Assembly: GCF_014279975.1 (NCBI RefSeq)
Contig: NZ_CP047936.1
Location: forward strand, 1,674,001-1,738,000
Reading direction: 5' to 3'
Length of the DNA: 64,000 nt
Source of the DNA: Synechococcus sp. BIOS-U3-1
GTDB lineage: Bacteria; Cyanobacteriota; Cyanobacteriia; PCC-6307; Cyanobiaceae
Below the pieces are notes generated by a model. It saw only the letters and a program-made list of their open reading frames with translations. It did no database searches and was not told the origin of the DNA. The translations under genes were made by a program, and so were the position numbers. How positions within the stretch are numbered: the first letter of the stretch is position 1; each line of letters starts with the position of its first letter. Shown here in pieces: positions 26,321 through 34,295 of the stretch.

Positions 26321-26515
26321 TTATGCCAGGGGGCCACGACCACCATTTAACCATTCGAAAATTCGAAGCGTGGGGGAGTTATTCCGGACGTTCTCATACA
26401 TGAACCGAGCGGCATCCTGCCCGAAATTGCCACCTGCCACGCATTCAAGCTGATCAATTGTCAGCTCTTGATCGAGCAGTTCAGTGTTGTTGTAGTCAGT
26501 GTTGAAAGTAGTCAT
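26321..26515 (-). CDS. Double-glycine-leader peptide 2 (64 aa), bacteriocin/RiPP-like
   Basis: MTTFNTDYNNTELLDQELTI continues DQLECVAGG, again an ELTxDQL...GG leader. The predicted core NFGQDAARFMYENVRNNSPT runs on to an aromatic/Gly end (EWLNGGRGPLA), with no Cys. The core is unrelated to that of peptide 1, while leader logic, length, upstream DNA and terminator are alike: a duplicated expression cassette with exchanged cores. Likely exported after GG cleavage. Confidence 0.7.
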   Translation of the reverse strand: MTTFNTDYNNTELLDQELTIDQLECVAGGNFGQDAARFMYENVRNNSPTLRIFEWLNGGRGPLA

Positions 26516-26540
26516 TGTTTTAAAGGAGTGATTTGGGGTT

Positions 26541-26555
26541 GGGGGTGTTGCCCCC
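26541..26555 (-). promoter_or_regulatory. G5/C5 leader hairpin, peptide gene 2
   Basis: GGGGG-TGTTG-CCCCC, 25 bp upstream of the start codon. The flanks (TTGGGGTT before, TCGACTCCTTCAAGATCACA after) are identical to those at 25735-25749. Confidence 0.55.
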
Positions 26556-26582
26556 TCGACTCCTTCAAGATCACAGCCTTTC

Positions 26583-26644
26583 TGGTGAACCCCACTACAT
26601 AGTTTTGGTGCAGACCCCAAGATGTTCTGGTGAGCTTCTGGTGA
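26583..26644 (-). promoter_or_regulatory. Phased TGGTGA array, copy 2
   Basis: TGGTGA at 26583, 26628 and 26639 and a variant TGGTGC at 26606: spacing 23, 22, 11 bp, the same as at 25777-25838. The roughly 120-bp segments around both arrays are clearly homologous. Confidence 0.6.
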
Positions 26645-26672
26645 ATCGCTCAGAGTTCATTGTCTGACTGGG

Positions 26673-26800
26673 CTAGTTCACGCGGGGGCCGGTGACGCCG
26701 AGGCTTCTGGGCAGTAATCCTTTCTGGAGTGCGATGCAGGCATATCCAAGTGCATCGGCCATGTGGCTTTGATCCCGTAAATCCCCGCAGAAATTTCTGA
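26673..26800 (-). pseudogene. Possible phage terminase C-terminal remnant
   Basis: A short minus-strand frame reads LRNFCGDLRDQSHMADALGY, then ACIALQKGLLPRSLG, and stops at 26673. The pattern 'SH-(M/L)-(A/S)-DALGY' resembles the C-terminal end of many large terminases. Nothing upstream continues it convincingly, so at most this is a scar of a former prophage. Could be chance. Confidence 0.3.
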
Positions 26801-27084
26801 GGCTTCATTAAGTACCTACACGGATCCTGAATAACCCACACGCCCCCTTGCGTGCCTGCTGATCCAGGTATGTGCCGTTACAGATCTGTTCTACTTCTTT
26901 CTCGGGGCGGTTCGCTGTCGACTGTGGCTAGAGACGCGTTCCTTTGAATCGCGTCTCCCCAAGCCAAGCCAATCAGTGGTCGATGTAGTGCTTTGACAAA
27001 GGAAGTCAACTCTTTCCCTTCGCCAGTAGTGGAACCTCTTGCTTGACCCATGAGGTCACACTTTTAGGAACACTAAAGGTCACA
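26801..27084. other. Gene-free stretch with one hairpin
   Basis: No gene seen. GAGACGCG and CGCGTCTC (about 26931-26958) form a perfect 8-bp stem with an 11-nt loop but no T-tract, so not an obvious terminator. The stretch lies beyond the 3' end of the GH57-like gene. Confidence 0.4.
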
Positions 27085-28536
27085 CTATCTGTGCAAAAGC
27101 CGCATCCCTTGATCGTAAATGTCAGTTGCGTATTGGGTCCATTGACCTTGTCCCCAGTATCTAAAACAGCTTGTTTCCAATAGCAGCAGATGCATTAGTG
27201 CATCTCGAAATGCTGGTGACTGTGACAAGCGTGGTTGCTCAGAGAGCTGCTGATCGAACTGCTGATGAAAGCTTGCGCTGAAGCGTTGCATGGGTTGGAG
27301 CACATTGTCGTATCCCTCAACCCAGCTGAGGTTGTTGGTCCATGAAGCGCCTTCCATCGAAAAACCATCGTTGGCAGACCTGAGCTCTTCGATGCTTGCC
27401 GCAGTCTTTTCCACTCCACCCGACGCACCAGCCCTTTGCCATAAACGATGTTGGTGCACAGCTTGGATGGGGGGAAGGTCGCTCGTCTTCAGTCCCAGTG
27501 CATCGAGCTGTTCAAGATATTCCGATCCATTGAGTGCGGCTGTACCAGTGTTGCTGTCTCGAATGCGGCGATTGGCTTGACGGAAGGCTTCCGGAAATTC
27601 ATTCATCATGACCCCACCGTTTTCTCCGTCTGCGATTTGACTAACGAGAGAAGGGAACTCTGTGTTGCCAAGCCGTTGGCAACTGAGTCCAAACGCCTCC
27701 TCACACGGTTGCATCTGCCCGACGAGTTTGGTGTCGGACCCCTGGGTTTTGATCAAGGCTGTGATGCTGATCTCCTCGCCTGAGGAGGAACGGGCCACCA
27801 GCCTGTTGGGAATAAAGCGCTGTTGGCAACTGAGGGGAGAACCATCCAGCTGCTCCACGCTGTGCTCCTGCACCAGCAGCCAGCGATAACCGGCTTCGCG
27901 CAGGCTATTCACTAGAGCAAAAAGAGTATCCGGGTGATTGGGCAGGTGCATTTCCGGCAGTGAGAAACCTCGTACTCGCTGGAGAGCGTTGTCGCCAAAT
28001 AGATCGGCGAACTGGTGTTGCCAGGCGCTGATCTGCAGAGCCAGATCTGGAATGGGAGTGGAGGGTGCAACAGCATGGCTCCAGAACGTGCCTAGCCATT
28101 CCACGTGCCTGTTCATTTCAGCGTCGCAGGCCAGGTAATGAAGAGCTTCCGTAATGTCTCGGCGCTCCATCTGCGTGACGCCCCAGAGCAGATTTCCTGA
28201 GTAATCGAGCATGATTCTCGGATCGCAACCCTCTCGGATCAACTCCGGGATCAGATTGGCCATGCGCTTGTAGCAATCAGCGAAAGGTTCAGCGTTGTGG
28301 TTATCACCTTCATCTGGGTGCTCCAGCATGTACTGCAGGTGAGAGATCAGTGCTCCATTGAGACCTGCAGGCACGGTGGGCTGATGCATGTGCAGGGCGC
28401 AGGCGAAAGCCGACTTCAGACTCTTAACTCCGCGTTCGGTTGATGATGGCCAGTTCCGGCTTGATTTCTGCATCAAGGTGAGCAGTTCTTGCTCTCTTCC
28501 ACAGATTGCAGGATGGTGTGCTGACTTGACCGCCAT
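27085..28536 (-). CDS. Glycoside hydrolase family 57-like protein
   Basis: 483 residues. HMHQP at 49-53 is the signature near the N-terminus of GH57 enzymes. Further on come MLDYSGNLLWGVTQME, a helical segment, FSLPEMHLPNHPDTLF (position of the usual catalytic Glu) and YRWLLVQEHSVEQLDG. GH57 enzymes act on alpha-glucans or related glycans; substrate and even activity are uncertain, since cyanobacterial relatives are diverse. No signal peptide, so cytoplasmic. Confidence 0.75.
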   Translation of the reverse strand: MAVKSAHHPAICGREQELLTLMQKSSRNWPSSTERGVKSLKSAFACALHMHQPTVPAGLNGALISHLQYMLEHPDEGDNHNAEPFADCYKRMANLIPELIREGCDPRIMLDYSGNLLWGVTQMERRDITEALHYLACDAEMNRHVEWLGTFWSHAVAPSTPIPDLALQISAWQHQFADLFGDNALQRVRGFSLPEMHLPNHPDTLFALVNSLREAGYRWLLVQEHSVEQLDGSPLSCQQRFIPNRLVARSSSGEEISITALIKTQGSDTKLVGQMQPCEEAFGLSCQRLGNTEFPSLVSQIADGENGGVMMNEFPEAFRQANRRIRDSNTGTAALNGSEYLEQLDALGLKTSDLPPIQAVHQHRLWQRAGASGGVEKTAASIEELRSANDGFSMEGASWTNNLSWVEGYDNVLQPMQRFSASFHQQFDQQLSEQPRLSQSPAFRDALMHLLLLETSCFRYWGQGQWTQYATDIYDQGMRLLHR

Positions 28537-28720
28537 GAACGCTTCTTTTGTTGAGCAGAGTGTGATTGATGCTGGTCGTGATAAGGAGCTGTTTGGCTCG
28601 CTTGCTGCTTCGCTCGATATACTTGCTTAGTGAAGATTGTTCTGCAAAAACTCTGCAAAGACTTGTTCAACAGTGCAGCAGATTTAGCTGAGCAAAGCTT
28701 GTTTGAATGGCATGAATGAA
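28537..28720. other. Upstream region of the GH57-like gene
   Basis: No convincing gene. It should hold the leftward promoter for the GH57-like gene, but I could not single out clear -35/-10 boxes. Confidence 0.3.
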
Positions 28721-28760
28721 CCCCCGGAATTCAGAGTTGGTGCTGAATTCCGGGGGTTTT
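28721..28760 (+). terminator. Strong hairpin with T-tract
   Basis: CCCCCGGAATTCA pairs perfectly with TGAATTCCGGGGG (13 bp) over a 10-nt loop, then TTTT. It is oriented plus, yet no plus-strand gene precedes it, so it may end an unannotated small RNA. Confidence 0.65.
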
Positions 28761-28782
28761 CCCCAGCAATTTGCTGGTTTGG

Positions 28783-28834
28783 TGACCGCACCATCCCGAT
28801 GAATGGAACGGCCTAACTCGCTCGTTTGTTCATT
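28783..28834 (-). repeat. Interspersed hairpin element, copy 2
   Basis: Minus strand: AACAAACGAGCGAGTTAGGC, then GGCCGTTCCATTC and a pairing GGATGG-x-GCGGTC. Same block and fold as at 464-515 and 43803-43857. The T-rich tail is weak in this copy. Confidence 0.55.
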
Positions 28835-29520
28835 GGCTTCCTGTCTGAATCTGAACGTGAATCCTGGTTGAATTCGTTGCGAAGGACAGTGGGTGAAGCG
28901 AAAGAAAGTAGAAGCGAACAATCCTGCTGTGAGCCTCTGGGACCAGGTTTCCGTGAGGTTTGGCTGATCGGATCGGCCTTGATGACCCGATCAATTGCAC
29001 CTCATCTTTGTTGGGAGAAACGCTGGAGCAGTGACTGACAGCCGAATCGCTTCTCAGATCTGCTCAGGTGGAGTGTCTGCCGTCATCCGGTACCTCCGAT
29101 TGGATGTACCCAGTGTTGATCTTGTGTGGACTGTTCGGCAATCAGTGCAATCACGCATTCATTTCCTGTCAAGGACCGCTTAAGCTGAAGGGTCTGTGAC
29201 TAGGTTCTTGCTAGTTCTTTGTACTGGAGAGGAGAGTCAGCATCTGAATAGGGAGAGTGGTCTCCATACGAATTGCACTTGATGTGATTGATTACTGAGT
29301 GGCGCCCGTATTCCCTTCAGAGCACGCACTAGCCAGTCCGTGAAGCATTTGCCTGCTGAGGTCGCCCCTACCAGCTGATGCCTCAGATCAGTCTTCAAGG
29401 ATCTCAGTGATCCTCATCAGCTTCCACTCGGCTAATCCATGGCACGCTTCCCTGATCTTCTGAGAAGAAATGCGGGCGTTGATCCCCAAATACCTTTGAG
29501 TGTTTTCGATTTCTGCTGTG
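28835..29520. other. Gene-free stretch upstream of the RTX-like gene
   Basis: Several overlapping frames of 60-80 codons on both strands, none with a ribosome site or protein-like composition. The stretch precedes the block shared with 736-862. Confidence 0.4.
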
Positions 29521-29647
29521 CGTTGCTCTGACGACTACTGGCTGATGGCGAGAGAAAAGGACAGGTCAGGAGCAAGACCCGGAGAAGCCCTCTGTGAAGA
29601 GCAAGAGAGGGAGTATGGGGGGCTTTCAGCGTCCGTGGAGGTAGGTA
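29521..29647 (+). repeat. Upstream block shared with the first RTX-like gene, copy B
   Basis: Aligns with 736-862. In this copy one frame reads CSDDYWLMAREKDRSGARPG, then CEEQEREYGGLSASV; in copy A the second half can be read as LFEEEEREHGGHQPP. This leaves open a decayed small coding gene as the origin. It lies 220 bp upstream of the RTX-like gene. Confidence 0.6.
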
Positions 29648-29869
29648 ATTGGTATTCGGAAATTTCCGTTCAAATGCTCTGACCCCAGGTGAAACACTGA
29701 ATGGGGGATGTGGATTTGATTGATTCGGAAGATGGTGAAGAGGTCCAGGAGAGATGTCCCAATGGTGGATTGGCACTGGTCTAAACCTTCAGCCTCAGCA
29801 CAACTGATATGCAATCTATGCATAAAAACTGTGTGTGTTAATCTCAATGAAATATTGAATTAATTCTGA

Positions 29870-30817
29870 ATGCAAATCTTGGATGTAAATGGAAATACGA
29901 CTATTGAAAGTGTTGCGTCAGAAGGAGCTTCAATATTTCTCATCCACAATGGCAACAGGGTAAAACTTCAATATTTAAGTTATGCTCAATCGAAGGGCGG
30001 GAGTGACGGAGGGCCATCCGGCTGGATTCCTATTGCTGCAGAGACAGATAATGGCGTTTCCACAGTTGTAATTAGATTTACGTATAGCTCAGGTCTCAGC
30101 GACAGTCTTTATCAAGCAATTGATTTTGCGAAAGACTCTGGGAAGGTGATTAGAATTCATGGAAAAGACAATACTTTATATCCTCTGGGAGAGACTCCTG
30201 GCGATGTAAACCAACTTATTTTCTGGGGTGCAGACGCGACTAAATTTTTTAATAAATTTGGCTCAATTATATCTCCTAGAACATTTCTTAGTGATGCACG
30301 TGATTCCCTGACTGGCCAGGCCAACTTCAACATAGCTTTAATGGGAGGCAATGACTTCCTTGAGGTTACGGGAGGTTCTAATAACTTTGCCAATGGTAAT
30401 AATGGCGAGGATTACATTGTTCTTCGGGGTGGTCAAGGTAGATACCTTGGCGGTGCTGACAACGACCGGCTTGAGGTTTTTGCCGCTGAAGCAGGTAGCC
30501 AGGTCAACGGAAACAGAGGAATGGATGTTGTCACCGGAAGCGTTGATGGTGTGATTTACCGAGGAGGGTCTGAGAATGACACCCTTCAAGTCAGTGCTGG
30601 CACTGTGTGGGGCGATAAAGGAGCAGACACATTCCAAGCAGTCACTGGTGCGGGTGTTGCCGTTGTCCAGGACTACACAGTGGGAAAAGACTTTGTTCAA
30701 GGCATCGCTGGAGGTAGCTTCACGCTCACTGATCAGGGCTTGTCCTACGGCGTTGGCAATGACCAGATGCTGTTACTCCTGAATGTCAATGATGCGTCTC
30801 AAGTGAGCGTGATCTGA
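29870..30817 (+). CDS. RTX-like Ca-binding protein (315 aa)
   Basis: MQILDVNGNTTIESVASEGA opens a beta-rich N-terminal domain. From about residue 160 come degenerate RTX-type units (MGGNDFLEVTGGSNNFANGN, GGADNDRLEVF, GGSENDTLQVS, WGDKGADTFQAV). The C-terminal VVQDYTVGKDFVQGIAGGSF matches the closing 'DF-x-x-GKD' segment common in RTX domains. No Sec signal, consistent with type I export. Role unknown; perhaps a small partner or paralogue of the 1358-residue protein. Confidence 0.75.
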   Translation: MQILDVNGNTTIESVASEGASIFLIHNGNRVKLQYLSYAQSKGGSDGGPSGWIPIAAETDNGVSTVVIRFTYSSGLSDSLYQAIDFAKDSGKVIRIHGKDNTLYPLGETPGDVNQLIFWGADATKFFNKFGSIISPRTFLSDARDSLTGQANFNIALMGGNDFLEVTGGSNNFANGNNGEDYIVLRGGQGRYLGGADNDRLEVFAAEAGSQVNGNRGMDVVTGSVDGVIYRGGSENDTLQVSAGTVWGDKGADTFQAVTGAGVAVVQDYTVGKDFVQGIAGGSFTLTDQGLSYGVGNDQMLLLLNVNDASQVSVI

Positions 30818-30955
30818 AGACGGCAATTTGTCGGGAAGCCTGAAGCCATGAACACGGGGCTGAGAGCTATACAAAACCCGAAAGGGAAAAGCAGGTGGCT
30901 TTGAGTAGTCGCTATCGATCTCCCGACTGTACATTCACAAGTAAATAGAATATTT

Positions 30956-31366
30956 CTATTGCTTCAATACGCCAGCAACCGTTAGTGCTGCTTCTGTTAA
31001 TAGACATCTTTTATTTAAAAAAGTCCTAAGGCACGCCATTCTGCTCTGATCATCGTAAAAATTACCGGAAAAAGTTATTGACGTGTCCTCAAAGTATAAG
31101 ACAACTGATTTAGTGAAAAGCATCGTAAAGGTGTCAATCTTTGTTATATTCTCATAGTTACAGCTACTCAAGCCAAACGCTCCGCAATACTCGATATGGT
31201 TTTCGTATAGCCTCAGAGCCGGAGCTAAAGAGTTATTACCCAAAGCAAATAGCTTTGGCATAAAGCTCAAGCCATTAAAGCTAGCGCGTAAAGTGGAGTC
31301 AAAAATAGGTTTTGTCTTGTTCAAGTTCAGCTTTTGTCTATGCAGTAAAAGTAATAGTAACAGCAA
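30956..31366 (-). CDS. Hypothetical protein (PH-like?)
   Basis: 136 residues, or about 101 from the internal Met (MPKLFALGNNSLAPALRLYE). LRLYENHIEYCGAFG and the following alternating strands (TKSVVLYFEDTSITFSG) recall bacterial PH-like domains, with a closing helix (CLRTFLNKRCLL). The first 30 residues include seven consecutive Leu and look non-coding, so the internal start is preferred. AT-rich. Confidence 0.5.
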   Translation of the reverse strand: MLLLLLLLHRQKLNLNKTKPIFDSTLRASFNGLSFMPKLFALGNNSLAPALRLYENHIEYCGAFGLSSCNYENITKIDTFTMLFTKSVVLYFEDTSITFSGNFYDDQSRMACLRTFLNKRCLLTEAALTVAGVLKQ

Positions 31367-31447
31367 GATTAGAAATTGTCATTGACAATATGGTCGGGAA
31401 GTGGTGTCCCTATCAATCACCCGATATAAACATCAAACCAATCACAT

Positions 31448-31482
31448 ACCGCCAAGTGCGGGGTTTTTAATGCCCTGGAGCC
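31448..31482 (+). repeat. Remnant of DUF3104 3' end and terminator
   Basis: CCGCCAAGTGCGGGGTTTTT then AATGCCCTGGAGCC matches the terminator-plus-3'-end block next to the intact DUF3104-like gene and the fragment at 5.3 kb. Coding homology ends within a few bases. Confidence 0.6.
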
Positions 31483-31909
31483 ATGGCGTCCACGGCTTTC
31501 GGGTGAGCTAGTTAATCTCTGCATCTCAACAGAACAATCGAACTGCTGAAACAGGGCTCGTGTTGCGCTTAATTGGAGCCCATCACATTTTGCTATCTCA
31601 TATTTCTTGAGTGCCACCTTTCAGATAACAAAGGTCTGTCCTTGAAATCTCTATTGGCTGCAAGAGCTCTATATTCTCCGCAGGTGATAGGTCTATGCCG
31701 TCTGGCGTGATAGCAGAAGCCGGATGCTATTCAATTTTCTGCCTTAGAGAAGGTTCAGATAGCAGTCGTTGAAGATCCTTCTCTGGCTCCTGCAGAACAC
31801 CTCCGTACCTCCTTAACGCAGTGCTGTGGTCATTTGTCTGACCTCGCGTCATCGATCATCCAACGTTCACCGAATCTTCAGCAGCGGTGGATGACCATCA
31901 AGAAAGTAG
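31483..31909. other. Gene-free stretch
   Basis: A 66-codon minus-strand frame crosses from 31617 into the terminator remnant and is not credible. Nothing else stands out. Confidence 0.4.
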
Positions 31910-32206
31910 TCATCTTTTATTCTTCAAGTTTGCAGCGCTCCAGCCTGCTCCAAAAGCAAAGATGATTGCTGCATAAGCATTAGGGATAATGACTCCCTCT
32001 TTCACCATGGAAACAAATGCCATGACAAGAAAAGCCAGCCACCAATAAAAAGACCAGTCCCTTTTCTTTTCTGACACGGTAGAAATGGTGGCAAATGAAT
32101 TCACTCTAGGAGCTAAGAGACCAGTCGAAGCACTCTGATCTTCCTTTCCAAAGGTTGGCAAATGAATTCGGCGGCCACTACATTCAACCACATTCATCCA
32201 TCCCAA
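31910..32206 (-). CDS. Small membrane protein (98 aa)
   Basis: The C-terminal half has two hydrophobic helices (FYWWLAFLVMAFVSMV and AYAAIIFAFGAGWSAANL) and a basic end (KNKR). The N-terminal half is polar; a direct DNA repeat GGCAAATGAATTC at about 32092 and 32157 suggests an internal duplication there. Starts MGWMNVVE; a second Met is three codons on. Function unknown. Confidence 0.5.
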   Translation of the reverse strand: MGWMNVVECSGRRIHLPTFGKEDQSASTGLLAPRVNSFATISTVSEKKRDWSFYWWLAFLVMAFVSMVKEGVIIPNAYAAIIFAFGAGWSAANLKNKR

Positions 32207-32379
32207 ACCTTTGACGACGACAGCTCAACTCATTTTTCCTGAATGAGTTGTTTCAAGAAAAGTCTCATGGTTGATCCGTGCAATCCGGCGCAGCCCCATC
32301 AACGAGAAGCAATGAGAGCGATTAAACAACATTGACTGCTGGAATGCTTAGTAACAGCCACAGAAATCAATTCGAGTTT

Positions 32380-32688
32380 TTATTGAGAGCGGCTACACAA
32401 CCTTCGAAAAAGGTATGAATTTCCCTCAAAAATAATAACTATAAACTCATCAGACTCAACAACACCCTCGTATTCAACGCAAAAAGAATCAACAAATTGA
32501 TCAGCGGTATCAATTCCATTTTGCATTAAAAGCTCGAGAAATAAATTGTTCTGAACTTCCCCAAGAATGTAGTAGGTCTGTTCAGCAATCTCATCGATCA
32601 GCAACTGTTGCTGCAAAGGTTTTTCCTCATACCAGTCCGCATACCTCTGTCGCTCCTTGAGCGATTCACGTGAGAGACCAGCACTCAT
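32380..32688 (-). CDS. Hypothetical soluble protein (102 aa)
   Basis: MSAGLSRESLKERQRYADWY begins a helical, acidic protein with a beta-like end (SDEFIVIIFEGNSYLFRRLC). Composition is that of a real gene. No neighbours overlap. Family not recognised. Confidence 0.55.
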   Translation of the reverse strand: MSAGLSRESLKERQRYADWYEEKPLQQQLLIDEIAEQTYYILGEVQNNLFLELLMQNGIDTADQFVDSFCVEYEGVVESDEFIVIIFEGNSYLFRRLCSRSQ

Positions 32689-32878
32689 TAGCGCAGCATG
32701 GTCGCTGACATGAAGTCCAGAACGCTCAGTTCAAAGAGGGCAGGAATCACTGAATTTTCACAGTCTTTGAAGGCATCCGATCGGATAACAATCCACACCC
32801 GATCAAATAGCAACAACAATGAAGGAAAGCCAGAATCCAACACTGCTGTCTCAAGGACGACCGGCTCGAGCTCTCAAC

Positions 32879-33190
32879 TCAACCGGTGGAACGGGAGCGC
32901 CGACGCACCACCCGGCGGCCGTCAGGTGTCTGTTCGACTTCGGGGGCAGAGTCTGCGGAGTTTGCAGACATTGTCACGTCCTGGCCTTCAGGCTCGTTCT
33001 CAGGGGGTTCCTGTTCAGCGATCACGCCGACCACCACCGCCGCCTGCACCTGATCATGCAGGTCGCCGATCACCATCAGGGCTTTGAGGGTGAGCTCAAG
33101 CCGAGACTCCCTTGGTAGGCCTGGACGCAGCTTCTTGACTGAGCCCCAGAGCTCAAGTGCCACCTCTCTGAGGAGTTCCTTTTCTGCCAT
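32879..33190 (-). CDS. TIGR03894-like conserved hypothetical protein (103 aa)
   Basis: MAEKELLREVALELWGSVKK, then LRPGLPRESRLELTLKALMV and DLHDQVQA form a conserved helical core that I recall as the TIGR03894 family of photosynthetic bacteria; the family number is from memory. The rest is low-complexity and acidic with an Arg-rich end (RRVVRRRSRS). Function unknown. Confidence 0.6.
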   Translation of the reverse strand: MAEKELLREVALELWGSVKKLRPGLPRESRLELTLKALMVIGDLHDQVQAAVVVGVIAEQEPPENEPEGQDVTMSANSADSAPEVEQTPDGRRVVRRRSRSTG

Positions 33191-33353
33191 TCGAGCCCGA
33201 AGCGATCCGTCTAATCGATCGCATCAACCTACCGTTCAGAGTGCAGCCTGACTCAGCTGAACAGAGAATTGACCTCAGACCCTGGTCCGAATCAACCGCT
33301 CAAAGTCTGCTGCAAGTCCGCTGAAGGCCAGCTGAGCACGCCAGGATGTCCGC

Positions 33354-33731
33354 ATGGCTCTCACTCTCGTCTACGACGGCGGCTGCCCGTTTTGCAGGCA
33401 TTTCGCCCAGCGCAGTGAACTCATGGGTGGTCTGCCCGACCTGGTAATCAGGGATGGGCGCAGTGACCATGCACTGAGAGCTGAACTACGCAACAAAGGG
33501 TTCAATCTCAGCAACGGCGCCGTTTTGATGGATGAAGAACAGATCTGGCATGGAAGTGAAGCCATCGCGATGCTCTGCCAACAGCTGTCACCCAGCGATC
33601 CTCTGCTGCGCCTGCTGAATGGTTTGTTCAGCAATTCAGGACGAGCAAATCGGCTCTATCCAGGACTGCTTCTCGCAAGACAAATCGCTCTGGCTGTGCG
33701 CGGACTGCCTGTGGATCCTGATCAGGCTTGA
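33354..33731 (+). CDS. DCC-family thiol-disulfide oxidoreductase-like protein (DUF393)
   Basis: The N-terminus VYDGGCPFCRHFAQRSEL carries the CxxC motif of the DCC family with the usual Y-D-G-x-C-P-x-C context. Later NGAVLMDEEQIWHGSEAIA matches the family's second half. 125 residues is normal length. Thioredoxin-like fold, cytosolic; partner unknown. Its stop overlaps the convergent small gene by 10 bp. Confidence 0.82.
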   Translation: MALTLVYDGGCPFCRHFAQRSELMGGLPDLVIRDGRSDHALRAELRNKGFNLSNGAVLMDEEQIWHGSEAIAMLCQQLSPSDPLLRLLNGLFSNSGRANRLYPGLLLARQIALAVRGLPVDPDQA

Positions 33732-33880
33732 GAGGCGCTTCCCAGCAAATTGCTGGTCAGCTGATCAGCCGCATCGGCGGCCTGGTCATGCTGGTATGCG
33801 AACTCTTCTAGTTCAGCGTGCAATTCCAGAAGCATTACAGCCATTGAATGTGCCAGTTCACTGCTGAAGCTGATCTGCAT
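33722..33880 (-). CDS. Small acidic helical protein (52 aa)
   Basis: From ATG 33880: MQISFSSELAHSMAVMLLEL, then HAELEEFAYQHDQAADAADQ. A single amphipathic helical bundle, no signal. Converges with the DCC gene. Function unknown. Confidence 0.5.
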   Translation of the reverse strand: MQISFSSELAHSMAVMLLELHAELEEFAYQHDQAADAADQLTSNLLGSASQA

Positions 33881-33995
33881 GGAGCATTCAAGAGTCCGAC
33901 ACGCGGGTTCTAAAAGCTTCAGCGAAGAAGGCGTGGATGTCGTCAACGTGCCGTTACATAAGGGCCGCACGCTCATCAAGCAGCGGCCCAAATCA

Positions 33996-34169
33996 TCACT
34001 TGTGCTCGCGTTGCCAGCGGCTGAAGTTTGCAGCAGAGAACTTGTGACCATGGCGCAGTCCCACCTTGGCAACACAGGTTGTATCACCAGCACACTGCTC
34101 AACCTCCTGGCGGATGTTGTCATTGCCGTTGGCCCTTGTGAGAAAAGTCTCCAGTTGCTTCATGGACAT
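33996..34169 (-). CDS. Standalone Nif11-like domain protein (57 aa)
   Basis: MSMKQLETFLTRANGNDNIR, then EVEQCAGDTTCVAKVGLRHG and HKFSAANFSRW fits the Nif11 pattern: 'M-S-x-x-QLxxFLxxxxxxxxLxxxL', a middle helix and 'A-x-x-x-GHxFTxxxL'. A GGAGG ribosome site supports this start. Unlike precursor peptides there is no GG site or core after the domain. Nif11 domains act as leaders in ribosomal peptide precursors and occur in nitrogen-fixation-related proteins. Confidence 0.7.
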   Translation of the reverse strand: MSMKQLETFLTRANGNDNIRQEVEQCAGDTTCVAKVGLRHGHKFSAANFSRWQREHK

Positions 34170-34295
34170 GGTGAACCTCCAGAGGGGTACTCCACCGCTA
34201 ACCAAACCTGACGAGCAGATTCAAATCCAACGGTTTTTCTTCCCCAGCGCATTCGTGATGGAAGCCTCCATATCCCCCGCCAATGACACTCAGCG

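Noticed and set aside
29500..29682. 60-codon plus-strand frame inside the shared upstream block
   Set aside because: The sequence is protein-like in parts, but copy A does not keep the frame, so it is treated as part of the repeat.
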